In this document: in pieces, positions 45,479 to 53,860 of the stretch
How positions within the stretch are numbered: position 1 is the first letter of the stretch
Layout of the letters: every line of letters begins with the position of its first letter
Origin: CAZFHL01 sp964519145
GTDB taxonomy: Bacteria > Patescibacteriota > Minisyncoccia > Phycocordibacterales > WO2-35-19
Assembly: GCA_964519145.1 (NCBI GenBank)
Contig: CAZFHL010000001.1
Location: 1 to 64,000, forward strand
Direction of reading: 5' to 3'
Length of the DNA: 64,000 nucleotides
Position numbers and translations under genes: made by a program
The notes under the pieces: generated by a model
The model's database searches: none
Told to the model about the DNA's origin: nothing
Seen by the model: only the letters and a program-made list of their open reading frames with translations

Positions 45479-46360
45479 ATGAAAAATTTAAATAAAAAGG
45501 AGGTAAATTATAAGGTTATATTATTTTATAAATTTGCATATATAAAAAGCCCAATCAAATTGATGAATGAGCAAAAGGTGTTGTGCCAAAAACTTGGTTT
45601 AAAGGGTAGGATGCTCATAGCAACAGAGGGTATAAATGGCACATTTGAGGGTACTATAAAATCTATAAATAAATATAAAAAAGCTATGCATCAGAGTAAG
45701 CTTTTTTCTGATATTTTATTTAAAGAAAGTAAAGGGAATGGTAGAGCCTTTACTAAACTAAAAATTAAAGTAAGGGACGAGGTGGTTACTCTCGAAGGAG
45801 GCAAATTTAATGTAAAAAGAGAAACAGCTAAAACTATCACAGCAAGTGAATTAGAGAAGATGTATAGAAAGAATGAAGATTTTGTTGTTCTTGATTTAAG
45901 GAATAATTATGAAATCGATGTTGGTTATTTTGATAAAACATATAATCCAAATTTAGATAATTTTAGAGATTTGCCAGATAAGTTGAAAGATTTGAATGAG
46001 TTAAAAAATAAAAAAGTTGTTTCTGTTTGCACAGGCGGTATTCGTTGTGAAAAAGCTACTTGTCTTTTAAAAAAGAGTGGTTTTAAAAATTTATATCAAT
46101 TAAAAGACGGTATTCATACATATATGGTCAAGTACCCAAATTCGCACTTTAAAGGTTCTCTTTTTGTATTTGATAATAGGATGGTTACGACAGTGGTTGA
46201 TTTGCCAAAAAGAGAAATAGTTGGAAGGTGTGTCTATTGTAATAAAAAAACAGAGCAATTTTATAACAATGATACTGTAAGTCCTTCAAAAAAGGTTATT
46301 TGTTGTCATCCTTGCGCAAAAAAACATTCAAATGAATTGAGAAAGTGTTTATCGGTTTAA
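45479..46360 (+). CDS. trhO: tRNA uridine(34) hydroxylase TrhO (rhodanese-like)
   Basis: 293 residues. N-terminal acylphosphatase-like part (GRMLIATEGINGTFEG), rhodanese domain with catalytic loop CTGGIRCEKAT, and a C-terminal four-Cys cluster (CVYCNKKT...CCHPCAKKH). TrhO/YceA proteins form 5-hydroxyuridine in tRNA. Full length. Confidence 0.93.
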   Translation: MKNLNKKEVNYKVILFYKFAYIKSPIKLMNEQKVLCQKLGLKGRMLIATEGINGTFEGTIKSINKYKKAMHQSKLFSDILFKESKGNGRAFTKLKIKVRDEVVTLEGGKFNVKRETAKTITASELEKMYRKNEDFVVLDLRNNYEIDVGYFDKTYNPNLDNFRDLPDKLKDLNELKNKKVVSVCTGGIRCEKATCLLKKSGFKNLYQLKDGIHTYMVKYPNSHFKGSLFVFDNRMVTTVVDLPKREIVGRCVYCNKKTEQFYNNDTVSPSKKVICCHPCAKKHSNELRKCLSV

Positions 46361-46373
46361 TATTGGAATTCTG

Positions 46374-46494
46374 CAAACCGTCTTTCTGGTATTAGTATTT
46401 CTGTGCACGGATATTTTTCTGGTGAAAAATTCCTCGTGCTCGCTCCGTCGAGACTCGCAAGGCACAGAAATACTAATACCAGAAAGACGGTTTG
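46374..46494 (+). repeat. Palindromic element, copy F
   Basis: Perfect 33-bp arms starting CAAACCGTCTTTCTGG and ending CCAGAAAGACGGTTTG, unrelated in sequence to copies A-E. The core is conserved: CACGGATATTTTTC, loop TGGT, GAAAAATTCC, then CTCGTGCTCGC and GACTCGCAAGGC. Confidence 0.9.
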
Positions 46495-46582
46495 TAATAA
46501 ATCTGATATAAAAAATTAGTCTATATTTGTTGATTTTTTTAAATCATTTTTGTATGATGCTATAAGAATTGAAAGGAGTTTT

Positions 46583-47458
46583 ATGCTTGTAAAGCCAAAA
46601 AATCCCTATAGAGAAGTTTGGAATAAAGATGAATTGTCATCTTTGCTCGGGTCTGTTCGTAGGAGAGTTTTGCCAAAAGATATTAGTATTGAAGGTAGAA
46701 CTTCTGGTGCTATAATCCATAAAATTGCTGAATTGCGAAATGAAGGTGTGATAAAAGTAAAATTCGTAAGAGTCTGGACAAAAGAAGAAGATGAATCTCT
46801 TATTGCTCAAGTTGAAGCTGGTAAAAATTTGGATCAAATCAAAATAAAAGGTAGAGAATCTTCTGCAATATATGCAAGAATAAAAAGATTGAAAAAGGAT
46901 AATCCAAATATTTCTTTAAAACGAAGGTTAAGTGGTGTTCAAATTCAAGCAAGAAACAGAAGAGAAGAGATTAAAAAAAGATCATTAGAAAAGGCAAGAT
47001 TTATGAAAAGACTAAAATCTTTTTTGAAATGTAAGGGTAAATATTGGCCAGCCACTCTTGTTTCCAGGAAACTTCATTGTAATGAAGATAGAGTCTCTCG
47101 TTTACGGAAAACATTAGGTTTGAAGATTGTTCATCAAGAGGCCATGAAGAAGAGCAAAGTTTATAGGGATCATTATCAATCTATTTTGGCTAAAAAAAGA
47201 TCTTTAAAAGAGAAAAGAGAAATGGATGCTAGATTGGCTTTAGCAGAAGAAGAGAGAAAAAAGCAAAAAATTCAAAAAGAAAAATCAGATGATTTGGAGA
47301 GAGTTTTTAGGAATTTCACTAGTCAGAGGTGTACCTATTCACTTAAAAAGTGTTCTAGGTGCTCTAAGTATTGGTATAATTGCGTTAATTTTTTTGCTGT
47401 AAAGACGGATCCTGTTTATGGCAAACAATTGACTGATGTTTGCAGGGCATGCATTTAA
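46583..47458 (+). CDS. SANT/Myb-like DNA-binding protein with C-terminal zinc cluster
   Basis: 291 residues from ATG 46583, selected for SD GAAAGGAG. Two repeats of the form W-K-D/E-E-(L/D)...(I)xGR(T/E)S(G/S)AI (about residues 9-50 and 67-105) resemble SANT/Myb or GcrA-type helices. A Lys/Arg-rich coiled region follows. The end has Cys pairs (CTYSLKKCSRCSKYW...CRACI), a probable zinc-binding module. Possible transcription or phage-type regulatory factor; family uncertain. Confidence 0.6.
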   Translation: MLVKPKNPYREVWNKDELSSLLGSVRRRVLPKDISIEGRTSGAIIHKIAELRNEGVIKVKFVRVWTKEEDESLIAQVEAGKNLDQIKIKGRESSAIYARIKRLKKDNPNISLKRRLSGVQIQARNRREEIKKRSLEKARFMKRLKSFLKCKGKYWPATLVSRKLHCNEDRVSRLRKTLGLKIVHQEAMKKSKVYRDHYQSILAKKRSLKEKREMDARLALAEEERKKQKIQKEKSDDLERVFRNFTSQRCTYSLKKCSRCSKYWYNCVNFFAVKTDPVYGKQLTDVCRACI

Positions 47459-47493
47459 GATTTTTAAAATAAATAAATATTAAGATTTTTTAA

Positions 47494-47521
47494 AAAAGAC
47501 CAATTAAACAATTGGTCTTTT
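47494..47521 (+). terminator. Rho-independent terminator
   Basis: AAAAGACCAATT/AATTGGTCTTTT hairpin. The gap to the DGR promoter (47522-47650) is AT-rich with nothing else seen. Confidence 0.85.
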
Positions 47522-47650
47522 AAAATATTAGGCTTTATGTTTGAAGATTTTTGAAAGAACCTTATTTAAATTTAATTAATTACTAATACATTAATTTTAA
47601 CTGCCATATTTCAAAGGTGAACGGGTGTTTTCGGAATCACGGACAAAAAC

Positions 47651-47784
47651 TTGACTTTTTAGACTATCGTATGTTATAATATATAGTAGAAATTGGAAAT
47701 AGTTTTTCAGGTGGTCATAGTTAAAAGTTACTTACAAATCAAAGAGTGATTCAAAGAAATTAAGTATTTTTTAGTTATGACCAC
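47651..47784 (+). promoter_or_regulatory. Promoter and structured leader of the DGR target gene
   Basis: TTGACT (47651-47656) and TATAAT (47675-47680), spacer 18. The leader has a 16-bp stem, 47711-47726 with 47769-47784 (GTGGTCATA/TATGACCAC plus wobble and AT pairs), enclosing a small AATCA/TGATT hairpin. The SD and start lie just beyond. Confidence 0.7.
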
Positions 47785-47821
47785 TACCAGAGGTGGAGGT
47801 CAAACAGAAAGGAGGCTGACG

Positions 47822-48451
47822 ATGAATGACATCCTCAGCCAAGCTCTCGAGGGGTTCATCGGACCCCTTAGACAGCTCATGATTAACCTGCTCGGCCCAA
47901 ACGGGCCAGAGTGGGGAGAGGAACTGAAGAAGTTTCTCCGAAAGGAGCCGACATGGTCGGCTCCGAAAATCCTCCAATTTGTGTCAGAGGTGGTGGTCCC
48001 CGCCACCTCGCAGTTCGTTCGGAGGGAGAAGTTCGTCGTCGCCACCTCGGCCTCGGCCGAGGTGAAGATCAGCTGGATTGGAGGAAATTTCTCCAGCTGG
48101 TTCCTTGCCGGTGACGGCAAGGTCGAGGAGGTAGGTGGGGAGACCACCCTCCTCGCCCATCGGTTGACCGAGAGGTCAACCGATGGGCCGATCATCGCCG
48201 AGCTGGGTGGCGAGAAGGTGGCGGAGACCACCCTCGTCGAGATGTTCGCCCTGCTGAAAAAGCAGGGTCGGGGTCAGGAGGGTACCCTCCTGACCAACAG
48301 GTACGCGAATGTCTTCTACATTCGCGACCGTGCGAATGTTCTTCGCACAGTTGACTGCTACTGGCACGGCGTTGGCTGGGGTGTGGGTGCCTACGAGGTT
48401 TCCCGTCCGTACCCGTGGGGTGTGGGCTATCAGATCTTTTCCCGTAGGTAA
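47822..48451 (+). CDS. DGR target protein with C-terminal variable region
   Basis: 209 residues from ATG 47822, preceded by SD AAAGGAGG; the in-frame ATG 47777 lies in the leader stem and has none. No signal peptide, so cytoplasmic. N-terminal helical part (ALEGFIGPLRQLMINLLG; FLRKEPTW), a middle segment, then from ANVFYIRDRANVLRT a C-terminal domain ending YPWGVGYQIFSRR. The last 35 residues are encoded by the variable repeat. The domain looks like the lectin-type folds used by DGR targets and matches a family I recall as frequent in Patescibacteria. Base composition is striking: 41 of 60 bases at 48001-48060 are G or C in an AT-rich genome. Ligand unknown. Confidence 0.88.
   Translation: MNDILSQALEGFIGPLRQLMINLLGPNGPEWGEELKKFLRKEPTWSAPKILQFVSEVVVPATSQFVRREKFVVATSASAEVKISWIGGNFSSWFLAGDGKVEEVGGETTLLAHRLTERSTDGPIIAELGGEKVAETTLVEMFALLKKQGRGQEGTLLTNRYANVFYIRDRANVLRTVDCYWHGVGWGVGAYEVSRPYPWGVGYQIFSRR
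48342..48444 (+). repeat. DGR variable repeat (VR)
   Basis: 103 bp inside the 3' end of the target gene, from TTCGCACAGTT to TTTTCCCG. Aligned without gaps to the template repeat at 48797-48899, it has 14 differences. Thirteen are at template adenines (to G, T or C) and one is T to G. This is the adenine-specific signature of mutagenic retrohoming. Confidence 0.93.
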
Positions 48452-48484
48452 TTTGAGTCTTAGGTTCTGACCCTTTGACTCTTT

Positions 48485-48533
48485 GACCCCTTGATACTTT
48501 GCATTCGTGCACGGTCTCAGGGGGTCTTTTTTT
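48485..48533 (+). terminator. Hairpin and terminator after the VR
   Basis: GACCCC/GGGGTC stem with an inner TGCA-TTCG-TGCA hairpin, followed by seven T. It terminates the target transcript. DGRs often have a hairpin just past the VR that aids retrohoming, so this may do both. Confidence 0.7.
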
Positions 48534-48796
48534 ATACTCCAAAAACACATATAATTATTTTGAAATTATGTGTTACAGAAAAGTTAAAATTTTAGTTTTT
48601 CTGTCATGGTTTTAAAATATTTATAATGAGAGTTGTGTTGGATAAATCTTATACAAGAGTGTTATAAATATTTTTCAAAAAAATTAAAAGTTGGTATATG
48701 AAACTAATGGACTTTTATGTCTAGGGTAAGATTCAATCTCTTATGATTTAAGGGGTGGTGGAATGGGTGGTTTTATATACGAAAAGGTTTGTTTTA

Positions 48797-48899
48797 TTCG
48801 CACAGTTAACTGCAACTGGAACGGCGATGGCTGGAATGTGAATGCCAACGAGGTTTCCCTTCCGAACCCGTGGAATGTGGGCAATCAGATCTTTTCCCG
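48797..48899 (+). repeat. DGR template repeat (TR)
   Basis: 103 bp, same ends as the VR. In the VR frame it reads NCNWNGDGWNVNANEV and on, with the AAC/AAT codons typical of templates. It starts within a short open frame (48763-48954, ATG after GGGGTGGTGG) that probably is not a gene. A candidate promoter TTGGAT/TATAAA lies at 48638-48668. A terminator follows at 48914. Confidence 0.93.
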
Positions 48900-48905
48900 A
48901 AACTA

Positions 48906-49314
48906 TTATTTTTCTCCTGTATTTACAGGAGTTTTTTGTTTTAGATTTTCTTGAAGACCTTTTCTCCATCCACCTAACATTTTACCTATTTCATCTAAAT
49001 CAAGGGAAACTTTTATATATTTTTCATTTGGTACAAGTTTGCTTTCCCATGCAAGTTGCATAAAGAATTTTAGATTATCTAGTTTTGATATTGTTTTAGA
49101 TAAAAATAATATTTTTTGTTCAGATACTAGATAAACAGAAGCAAAAGTTAATTCTAAAACATCTAAGAAAGATTGTTCTATTCTGTTTCCAATACCAAAT
49201 CTTTCTATCTTTGGAAAATCTCTATGAATAATCATCCAGTTTTTGTAAACTTCTTTTTCTTTTGATAAAACTTTTGGTAAAGAGTTTGTCGGGGGGGGGT
49301 AAACTATTTGTCAT
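48906..49314 (-). CDS. avd: Avd-like DGR accessory protein; upstream start out of frame
   Basis: The continuous frame 49235-48906 codes for 109 residues, a helical bundle of the Avd/S23 type (MIIHRDFPKIERFGIGNRI, LKFFMQLAWESK, GGWRKGL). Avd binds the RT and is needed for mutagenic retrohoming. The protein seems to lack its first helix. In-frame codons continue upstream (LSKEKEVYKNW), but the only suitable ATG (49312-49314) is separated by nine C (minus strand; G run at 49291-49299). From that ATG to the stop is 409 nt, so eight C would give a 135-residue ORF. Phase-variable, broken or a sequencing indel. Encoded opposite to the RT. Confidence 0.8.
48914..48937 (+). terminator. Terminator of the TR RNA
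   Basis: CTCCTG-TATTTA-CAGGAG followed by TTTTTT; overlaps the 3' end of the convergent avd gene. Confidence 0.8.
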
Positions 49315-49355
49315 ATTTTATGTTCTAATTTTAAGTTATATTGTATCATATTTTT

Positions 49356-50336
49356 ATGGAACCTATATTTGAAAATATTATCTCTGTTGAAAATTTACTG
49401 TCTGCATGGAAAGAGTTTGTCTGTGGTAAAAGAATAAGAAAAGATGTTTTAGTTTTTGAACTTAATCTGATGGATAATATTTTGGATTTACATAGTGATT
49501 TGAAAAACAAAATATACAAACATAGTGGTTATGAAGCTTTCAAGATAAATGACCCAAAACCAAGAGATATACATAAAGCAACTGTAAGGGATAGACTGCT
49601 TCATCATTCCATTTACAGAATTTTATATACATACTTTGATAAAAAATTTATAGATGATTCATATTCTTGTAGAATAAACAAAGGAACTCATAGAGCAATA
49701 AATAGATTTCAAAAGTTTAGTAGAAAAGTTTCAAAAAACTATACAAAACAAGCTTATGTTTTAAAGTGCGATATTAGAAAGTTTTTTGCTTCTATAAACC
49801 AAAATATTTTAAAAAATATTTTGGATAAACACACTAAAGATAAAGATATTTTATGGCTACTAAATGAAGTAATATCTAGTTTTCATACAGAAGACAAAGT
49901 AAATATTGGGTTACCTTTAGGGAACTTAACTTCACAACTTTTGGTAAATATTTATATGAATGAATTTGATCAGTATGTAAAACATAGTTTGAAATGCAAA
50001 TATTATATACGATATGCTGATGATTTTGTTGTGATGGCAGATGATTTGGTATATTTAAAGATTTTAAAAACAAAATTTGCCTTGTTTTTAAAATCTAAAT
50101 TAGATTTAGATCTTCATCCAAAAAAAGTTTTTATAAAAACTGTTACATCTGGTGTTGATTTTTTAGGTTGGATAAATTTTGCAACTCATAGAGTGTTGAG
50201 AACTAGTACTAAAAGAAAAATGTTTAGAAATATTAAATTAAAGACAGAAGATAAAAAAGGAAATGTCGTTGCTTCGTATTTTGGAATGTTAGGCTGGGGG
50301 AATGGATGGAAACTGCAGGAGGAAATAAAAAAATAG
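49356..50336 (+). CDS. DGR reverse transcriptase
   Basis: 326 residues from ATG 49356. Group-II-related RT domains: VRDRLLHHSIYRILY, YVLKCDIRKFFASI (domain A acid), GLPLGNLTSQLLVNIYM near residues 185-201 (the SQ motif typical of DGR RTs) and YIRYADDFVVM (catalytic YADD near 218-222). It ends in a short thumb (FLGWINF) with no maturase or endonuclease domain. Makes mutagenised cDNA from the TR RNA. No SD. Confidence 0.93.
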   Translation: MEPIFENIISVENLLSAWKEFVCGKRIRKDVLVFELNLMDNILDLHSDLKNKIYKHSGYEAFKINDPKPRDIHKATVRDRLLHHSIYRILYTYFDKKFIDDSYSCRINKGTHRAINRFQKFSRKVSKNYTKQAYVLKCDIRKFFASINQNILKNILDKHTKDKDILWLLNEVISSFHTEDKVNIGLPLGNLTSQLLVNIYMNEFDQYVKHSLKCKYYIRYADDFVVMADDLVYLKILKTKFALFLKSKLDLDLHPKKVFIKTVTSGVDFLGWINFATHRVLRTSTKRKMFRNIKLKTEDKKGNVVASYFGMLGWGNGWKLQEEIKK

Positions 50337-50424
50337 GATTTTGATTATCCACAAATTATCTTGTAGACAGAATTTAAGATTCAAAAAACTAGCTTTTATT
50401 TGTATTTTAATATATAATGTTTTT

Positions 50425-50450
50425 ATCCCTAAAAAGACAGGGATTTTATT
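50425..50450 (+). terminator. Terminator-like hairpin just before typA
   Basis: ATCCCT/AGGGAT stem then TTTTATTTT, ending about 10 bp before the typA ATG. It probably ends the RT transcript or attenuates typA. Confidence 0.55.
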
Positions 50451-50459
50451 TTAAAAAAA

Positions 50460-52235
50460 ATGGAAATTAGAAATATCGCAATTATAGCTCACGTTGATCA
50501 TGGCAAAACTACATTAACTGATGCTATTTTAAAACAAACAGGAGCAGTAGAAGATGGGGCTTCAATGGACTCAAACACGCTAGAAAAAGAGCGTGGTATT
50601 ACTATTTATTCCAAAAATGCTTCTATTTTATACAAAGATAATAAAATCAATTTGGTTGACACTCCTGGGCATGCCGATTTTGGATCTGAAGTAGAAAGAA
50701 TTCTCCGTTCCATTGATTGTGTACTTTTAGTAGTAGATGCTCAAGAGGGTCCAATGCCACAAACAAGATTTGTCTTGAAAAAATCTTTAGAAATAGGGCA
50801 TAAGCCTATAGTCGTTTTAAATAAAATAGATAAACCCGCAGCCGACCCTAAAAAAGCTCATGATGAGATTTTTGAATTATTTTTTGATTTAGGAGCAACA
50901 GAAGAACAATTAAATTTCACTACTGTTTATGCTATTGGAAAAGATGGTGTGGCAATGAAAAATTTGGAAGATGAAAGAAAAGATATGTCTCCACTTTTAG
51001 ATACAATTTTAGAAAAAGTTGCCCCAGCTAAAAATGATATAAATTTAGGACTTAGGGCTCAACCTTTCAATTTAGCTTATGACAATTTTTTAGGGAGGCT
51101 CGCCATCATCCGTGTTTATGAAGGTGTCTTAAAAGATGGTCAAAAAGTTTTTGTTAAAAAAAGTGACGGCTCTATTTCTGAAAATAAAATTACAAAAATA
51201 TTTACATTTGAAGGTACAAAAAGAAAAGAAGTTTCAGAAGCTAGAGCAGGAGACATTGCTATTATTGCTGGACTTCCGGATATCTATATAGGAGACACTG
51301 TTTGTGATCAAAAAGAAACAGAAATTTTGCCAACTATAAAAGTAGATGAACCAACAATTGCTTTAAATTTTTTAGTAAACAATTCACCTTTTGGTGGTAG
51401 AGAGGGTAAATTTGTGACAAGCAGACAAATCAGAGAAAGGCTTGAAAAAGAGTTAGAAATAAATGTAGGTTTAAAAGTAGATTTCTTTGGTGATGATATG
51501 AAGGTTTATGGTAGAGGAGAACTTCATATTGCAATACTTCTTGAAAATATGAGGAGAGAAGGTTTTGAATTACAAGTTTCTCAACCTCAAGTTATTATAA
51601 AAGATATAGATGGTGTAAAAAGTGAACCATTTGAAGAAATAACAATAGATATACCGATAGATATGCAAGGCACCGTTATAGAAAAACTAGGCAAAAGAGG
51701 AGCCCTAATGCTAAATATTAAACAAGATGAAAACAGAATGAGACTTGTTTTTGAAGGGCCAACTAGGGGATTGCTTGGCTATAGAAATCAATTTGTTGTA
51801 GATACAAAAGGGGAGGGTATATTTGCAAGCAGGGTGATTGGTTTTAAACCTTATGCAGGGGAAATTCAAAAAAAGCCAACAGGCTCTATGGTCTCTATGG
51901 CAAATGGAAAAGCTTTGGCTTTTGCTTTAGACAATTTGCAAACAAGAGGTACTTTATACATCAGCCCTACTACAGAAGTGTATGAGGGTATGGTCATAGG
52001 GGATACTGCAAAAGGCGATGATATGACAGTTAATCCAACAAAAGGTAAACAATTAACAAATATGAGAGCAAGCGGTAGTGATGAAAAGATTTATTTAGCT
52101 CCACCTATCCCTATTACTATAGAAAGTGGGCTTGAAATTATGTCTGAAGATGAATATTTAGAAATTACTCCAAAAAATGTAAGACTGCGTAAAAAATATT
52201 TGACAGAATTAGAAAGAGCAAAATCTTCAAAATAA
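50460..52235 (+). CDS. typA: Translational GTPase TypA/BipA
   Basis: 591 residues. G1 IAHVDHGKTTLTDAIL, switch region DTPGHADFG, NKIDKPAAD; then EF-G-like domains and the BipA C-terminal domain (FEGPTRGLLGYRNQF, TRGTLYISPTTEVYEG). Ribosome-associated GTPase with roles in stress and assembly. Start lacks SD. Confidence 0.96.
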   Translation: MEIRNIAIIAHVDHGKTTLTDAILKQTGAVEDGASMDSNTLEKERGITIYSKNASILYKDNKINLVDTPGHADFGSEVERILRSIDCVLLVVDAQEGPMPQTRFVLKKSLEIGHKPIVVLNKIDKPAADPKKAHDEIFELFFDLGATEEQLNFTTVYAIGKDGVAMKNLEDERKDMSPLLDTILEKVAPAKNDINLGLRAQPFNLAYDNFLGRLAIIRVYEGVLKDGQKVFVKKSDGSISENKITKIFTFEGTKRKEVSEARAGDIAIIAGLPDIYIGDTVCDQKETEILPTIKVDEPTIALNFLVNNSPFGGREGKFVTSRQIRERLEKELEINVGLKVDFFGDDMKVYGRGELHIAILLENMRREGFELQVSQPQVIIKDIDGVKSEPFEEITIDIPIDMQGTVIEKLGKRGALMLNIKQDENRMRLVFEGPTRGLLGYRNQFVVDTKGEGIFASRVIGFKPYAGEIQKKPTGSMVSMANGKALAFALDNLQTRGTLYISPTTEVYEGMVIGDTAKGDDMTVNPTKGKQLTNMRASGSDEKIYLAPPIPITIESGLEIMSEDEYLEITPKNVRLRKKYLTELERAKSSK

Positions 52236-52283
52236 TTGATGGTAGTTTTTTGAAATAGGTTTAATATATAAATGAAAATGGAA

Positions 52284-52311
52284 AAAGCGGCGAGGAAATC
52301 CTCGCCGCTTT
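52284..52311. terminator. Bidirectional terminator
   Basis: AAAGCGGCGAGG/CCTCGCCGCTTT hairpin between typA and the convergent minus-strand pair. Confidence 0.88.
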
Positions 52312-52328
52312 CAATGAGCACCCTATTG

Positions 52329-52688
52329 TTATCGGGAAATAGGGATTGCTGGGTTCGCGAATTCTGGCATTTGTGGCATCTTTTCGACTTTTCCGCCATG
52401 TTCTTCCAACACCGCGTAAGCAGCGGCTGATAGCTCCATGAACTCCGTGCACATTTCTGGGGATAAATCCTCCCCATAAATTATGAATTCACCAAAATTC
52501 AATTCATAGAAGACGTGTCCAAGTGTCAGGATAACCAATCTTCCATTGTGATTTTGGAGTTCCATCATCCTGAGGAATCTGACCATCAACTTGAATCGGG
52601 CAGGAAATCTACCCATCTCCTCAGCACACTTCTCTAGTGTGTACATAAAGGAAATAATAACCCTTTTTTCTTCTTTTGCAAGATCCAT
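52329..52688 (-). CDS. Hypothetical protein
   Basis: 119 residues, helical, acidic, Met-rich, ending in a Pro-rich tail (MPQMPEFANPAIPISR). SD AAGGAG. Second gene of a two-gene unit, 24 bp after its neighbour. Less AT-rich than core genes. Family unknown. Confidence 0.65.
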   Translation of the reverse strand: MDLAKEEKRVIISFMYTLEKCAEEMGRFPARFKLMVRFLRMMELQNHNGRLVILTLGHVFYELNFGEFIIYGEDLSPEMCTEFMELSAAAYAVLEEHGGKVEKMPQMPEFANPAIPISR

Positions 52689-52712
52689 TCCATTCTCCTT
52701 TTTGTTGTGAAA

Positions 52713-52985
52713 TTACTGAAGACTTTTCTGTAAATCCCGCAGGACGCGACAGGCTTTGTCATCATCCCACATCAACCTGATGGCGCTATCAAGCTTCTCA
52801 AAGTCTTGATATGTGAATTCTCCTTTACACCATAGAGAAAGACGTACAGTCTCTGCAGTTGAGAGATCTGATCGTAAATCACCCCTTCTAAAACAAACCT
52901 CTCTTGCTGTCTGCCGGACTTTATTTATCACGGCAATCTGGCAGATTGTTAGTTTGGGGTTAACCCAGTTCTTTCGTTTTTGCAT
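52713..52985 (-). CDS. Hypothetical protein
   Basis: 90 residues, basic N-terminus, two Cys and several Trp (LSLWCKGEFTYQDF, AIRLMWDDDKAC). First of the two-gene minus-strand unit; AAAGAT before the start gives only a weak SD. Family unknown. Confidence 0.6.
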   Translation of the reverse strand: MQKRKNWVNPKLTICQIAVINKVRQTAREVCFRRGDLRSDLSTAETVRLSLWCKGEFTYQDFEKLDSAIRLMWDDDKACRVLRDLQKSLQ

Positions 52986-53069
52986 ATCTTTTTAAATACT
53001 AACATCTTTACAGAAAAAAGTCAAGAGTAGCTTAAAACCTATCAAAATAAGGGTATTTTTGGAAAATAT

Positions 53070-53819
53070 TTATTTATAAAAGAGTGCTTCAATACCGTCC
53101 CAGAAACCATCTTTATCGCTGTCTTTGATTTTTGTATCTGTTTTTATACACTCACTACCTTGGCTAGAGGAAAGACATTCTTCTAAATAATCCTCTTTTC
53201 CATCTTCATCTATATCTTTTGTATAAGTATTTAATCTATCTTTTAACTCTTCAATACTGGCTGTGCTTTTGGTAACGACAGATCCTTTTGCATGGTTAAA
53301 ACTTAAAACTTTTATTTCTTTATCTATAACAAAATAAATCATTCCTCTACTTTTACTTATCATTGATTCGTTTTCTTCAAATTTAAAATCGGTCGTTAAT
53401 ATGATTTGTTTATCATCTTGCCAAACATATTTGAAATCTGATTTTTTCAATTCTTTTCCAATAAAATAAACGGCATCCATTCTTTCAAAACATTCTTTTT
53501 CTTTTGATTTGTCTTTGCAAATTTCTGATACTTGATAAGAAATTTTTGATAAGTTTTTGATATCATGATTTTTGGCAAAATCTAAATATTTTTCTAATAC
53601 AATCCAAGCTTTATCTTTTATTGCCAATTCCTCTGTGTTTTGTTTTGGCAAACTATTTGTTTCTTGAATATTTGGATTTTGTATTTCGTCTTGTTTTATT
53701 ACATTGTCTGTATTTTGAACAACCTCCATTCTTTGAGGTGAATTATTTGTGTATTTTATATAGATGCTAAATAAGGCAATAACAAGAATGATAAATATAA
53801 AAATATTTTTTTTAGTCAT
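53070..53819 (-). CDS. Membrane-anchored protein with calcium-binding DxDxDG repeats
   Basis: 249 residues. N-terminal signal anchor (IFIFIILVIALFSIYIKY), a Gln/Asn-rich spacer, a central domain (about 70-190, two Cys in CKDKSKEKECFERM), and C-terminal thrombospondin type 3/EF-like repeats DIDEDGKEDYLE and DSDKDGFWDGIE. Likely displayed outside the cell. Function unknown. Confidence 0.7.
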   Translation of the reverse strand: MTKKNIFIFIILVIALFSIYIKYTNNSPQRMEVVQNTDNVIKQDEIQNPNIQETNSLPKQNTEELAIKDKAWIVLEKYLDFAKNHDIKNLSKISYQVSEICKDKSKEKECFERMDAVYFIGKELKKSDFKYVWQDDKQIILTTDFKFEENESMISKSRGMIYFVIDKEIKVLSFNHAKGSVVTKSTASIEELKDRLNTYTKDIDEDGKEDYLEECLSSSQGSECIKTDTKIKDSDKDGFWDGIEALFYK

Positions 53820-53860
53820 ATTTTATATGATAGTATATAAATATTAAAAAACCAAATAAA

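Noticed and set aside
47771..48550. Several overlapping minus-strand frames in the GC-rich gene
   Set aside because: Shadows caused by high GC (few stop codons); no start signals.
48763..48954. 63-codon frame over the template repeat
   Set aside because: It is the DGR template; sequence outside the repeat does not continue the target family and the frame crosses the TR terminator.
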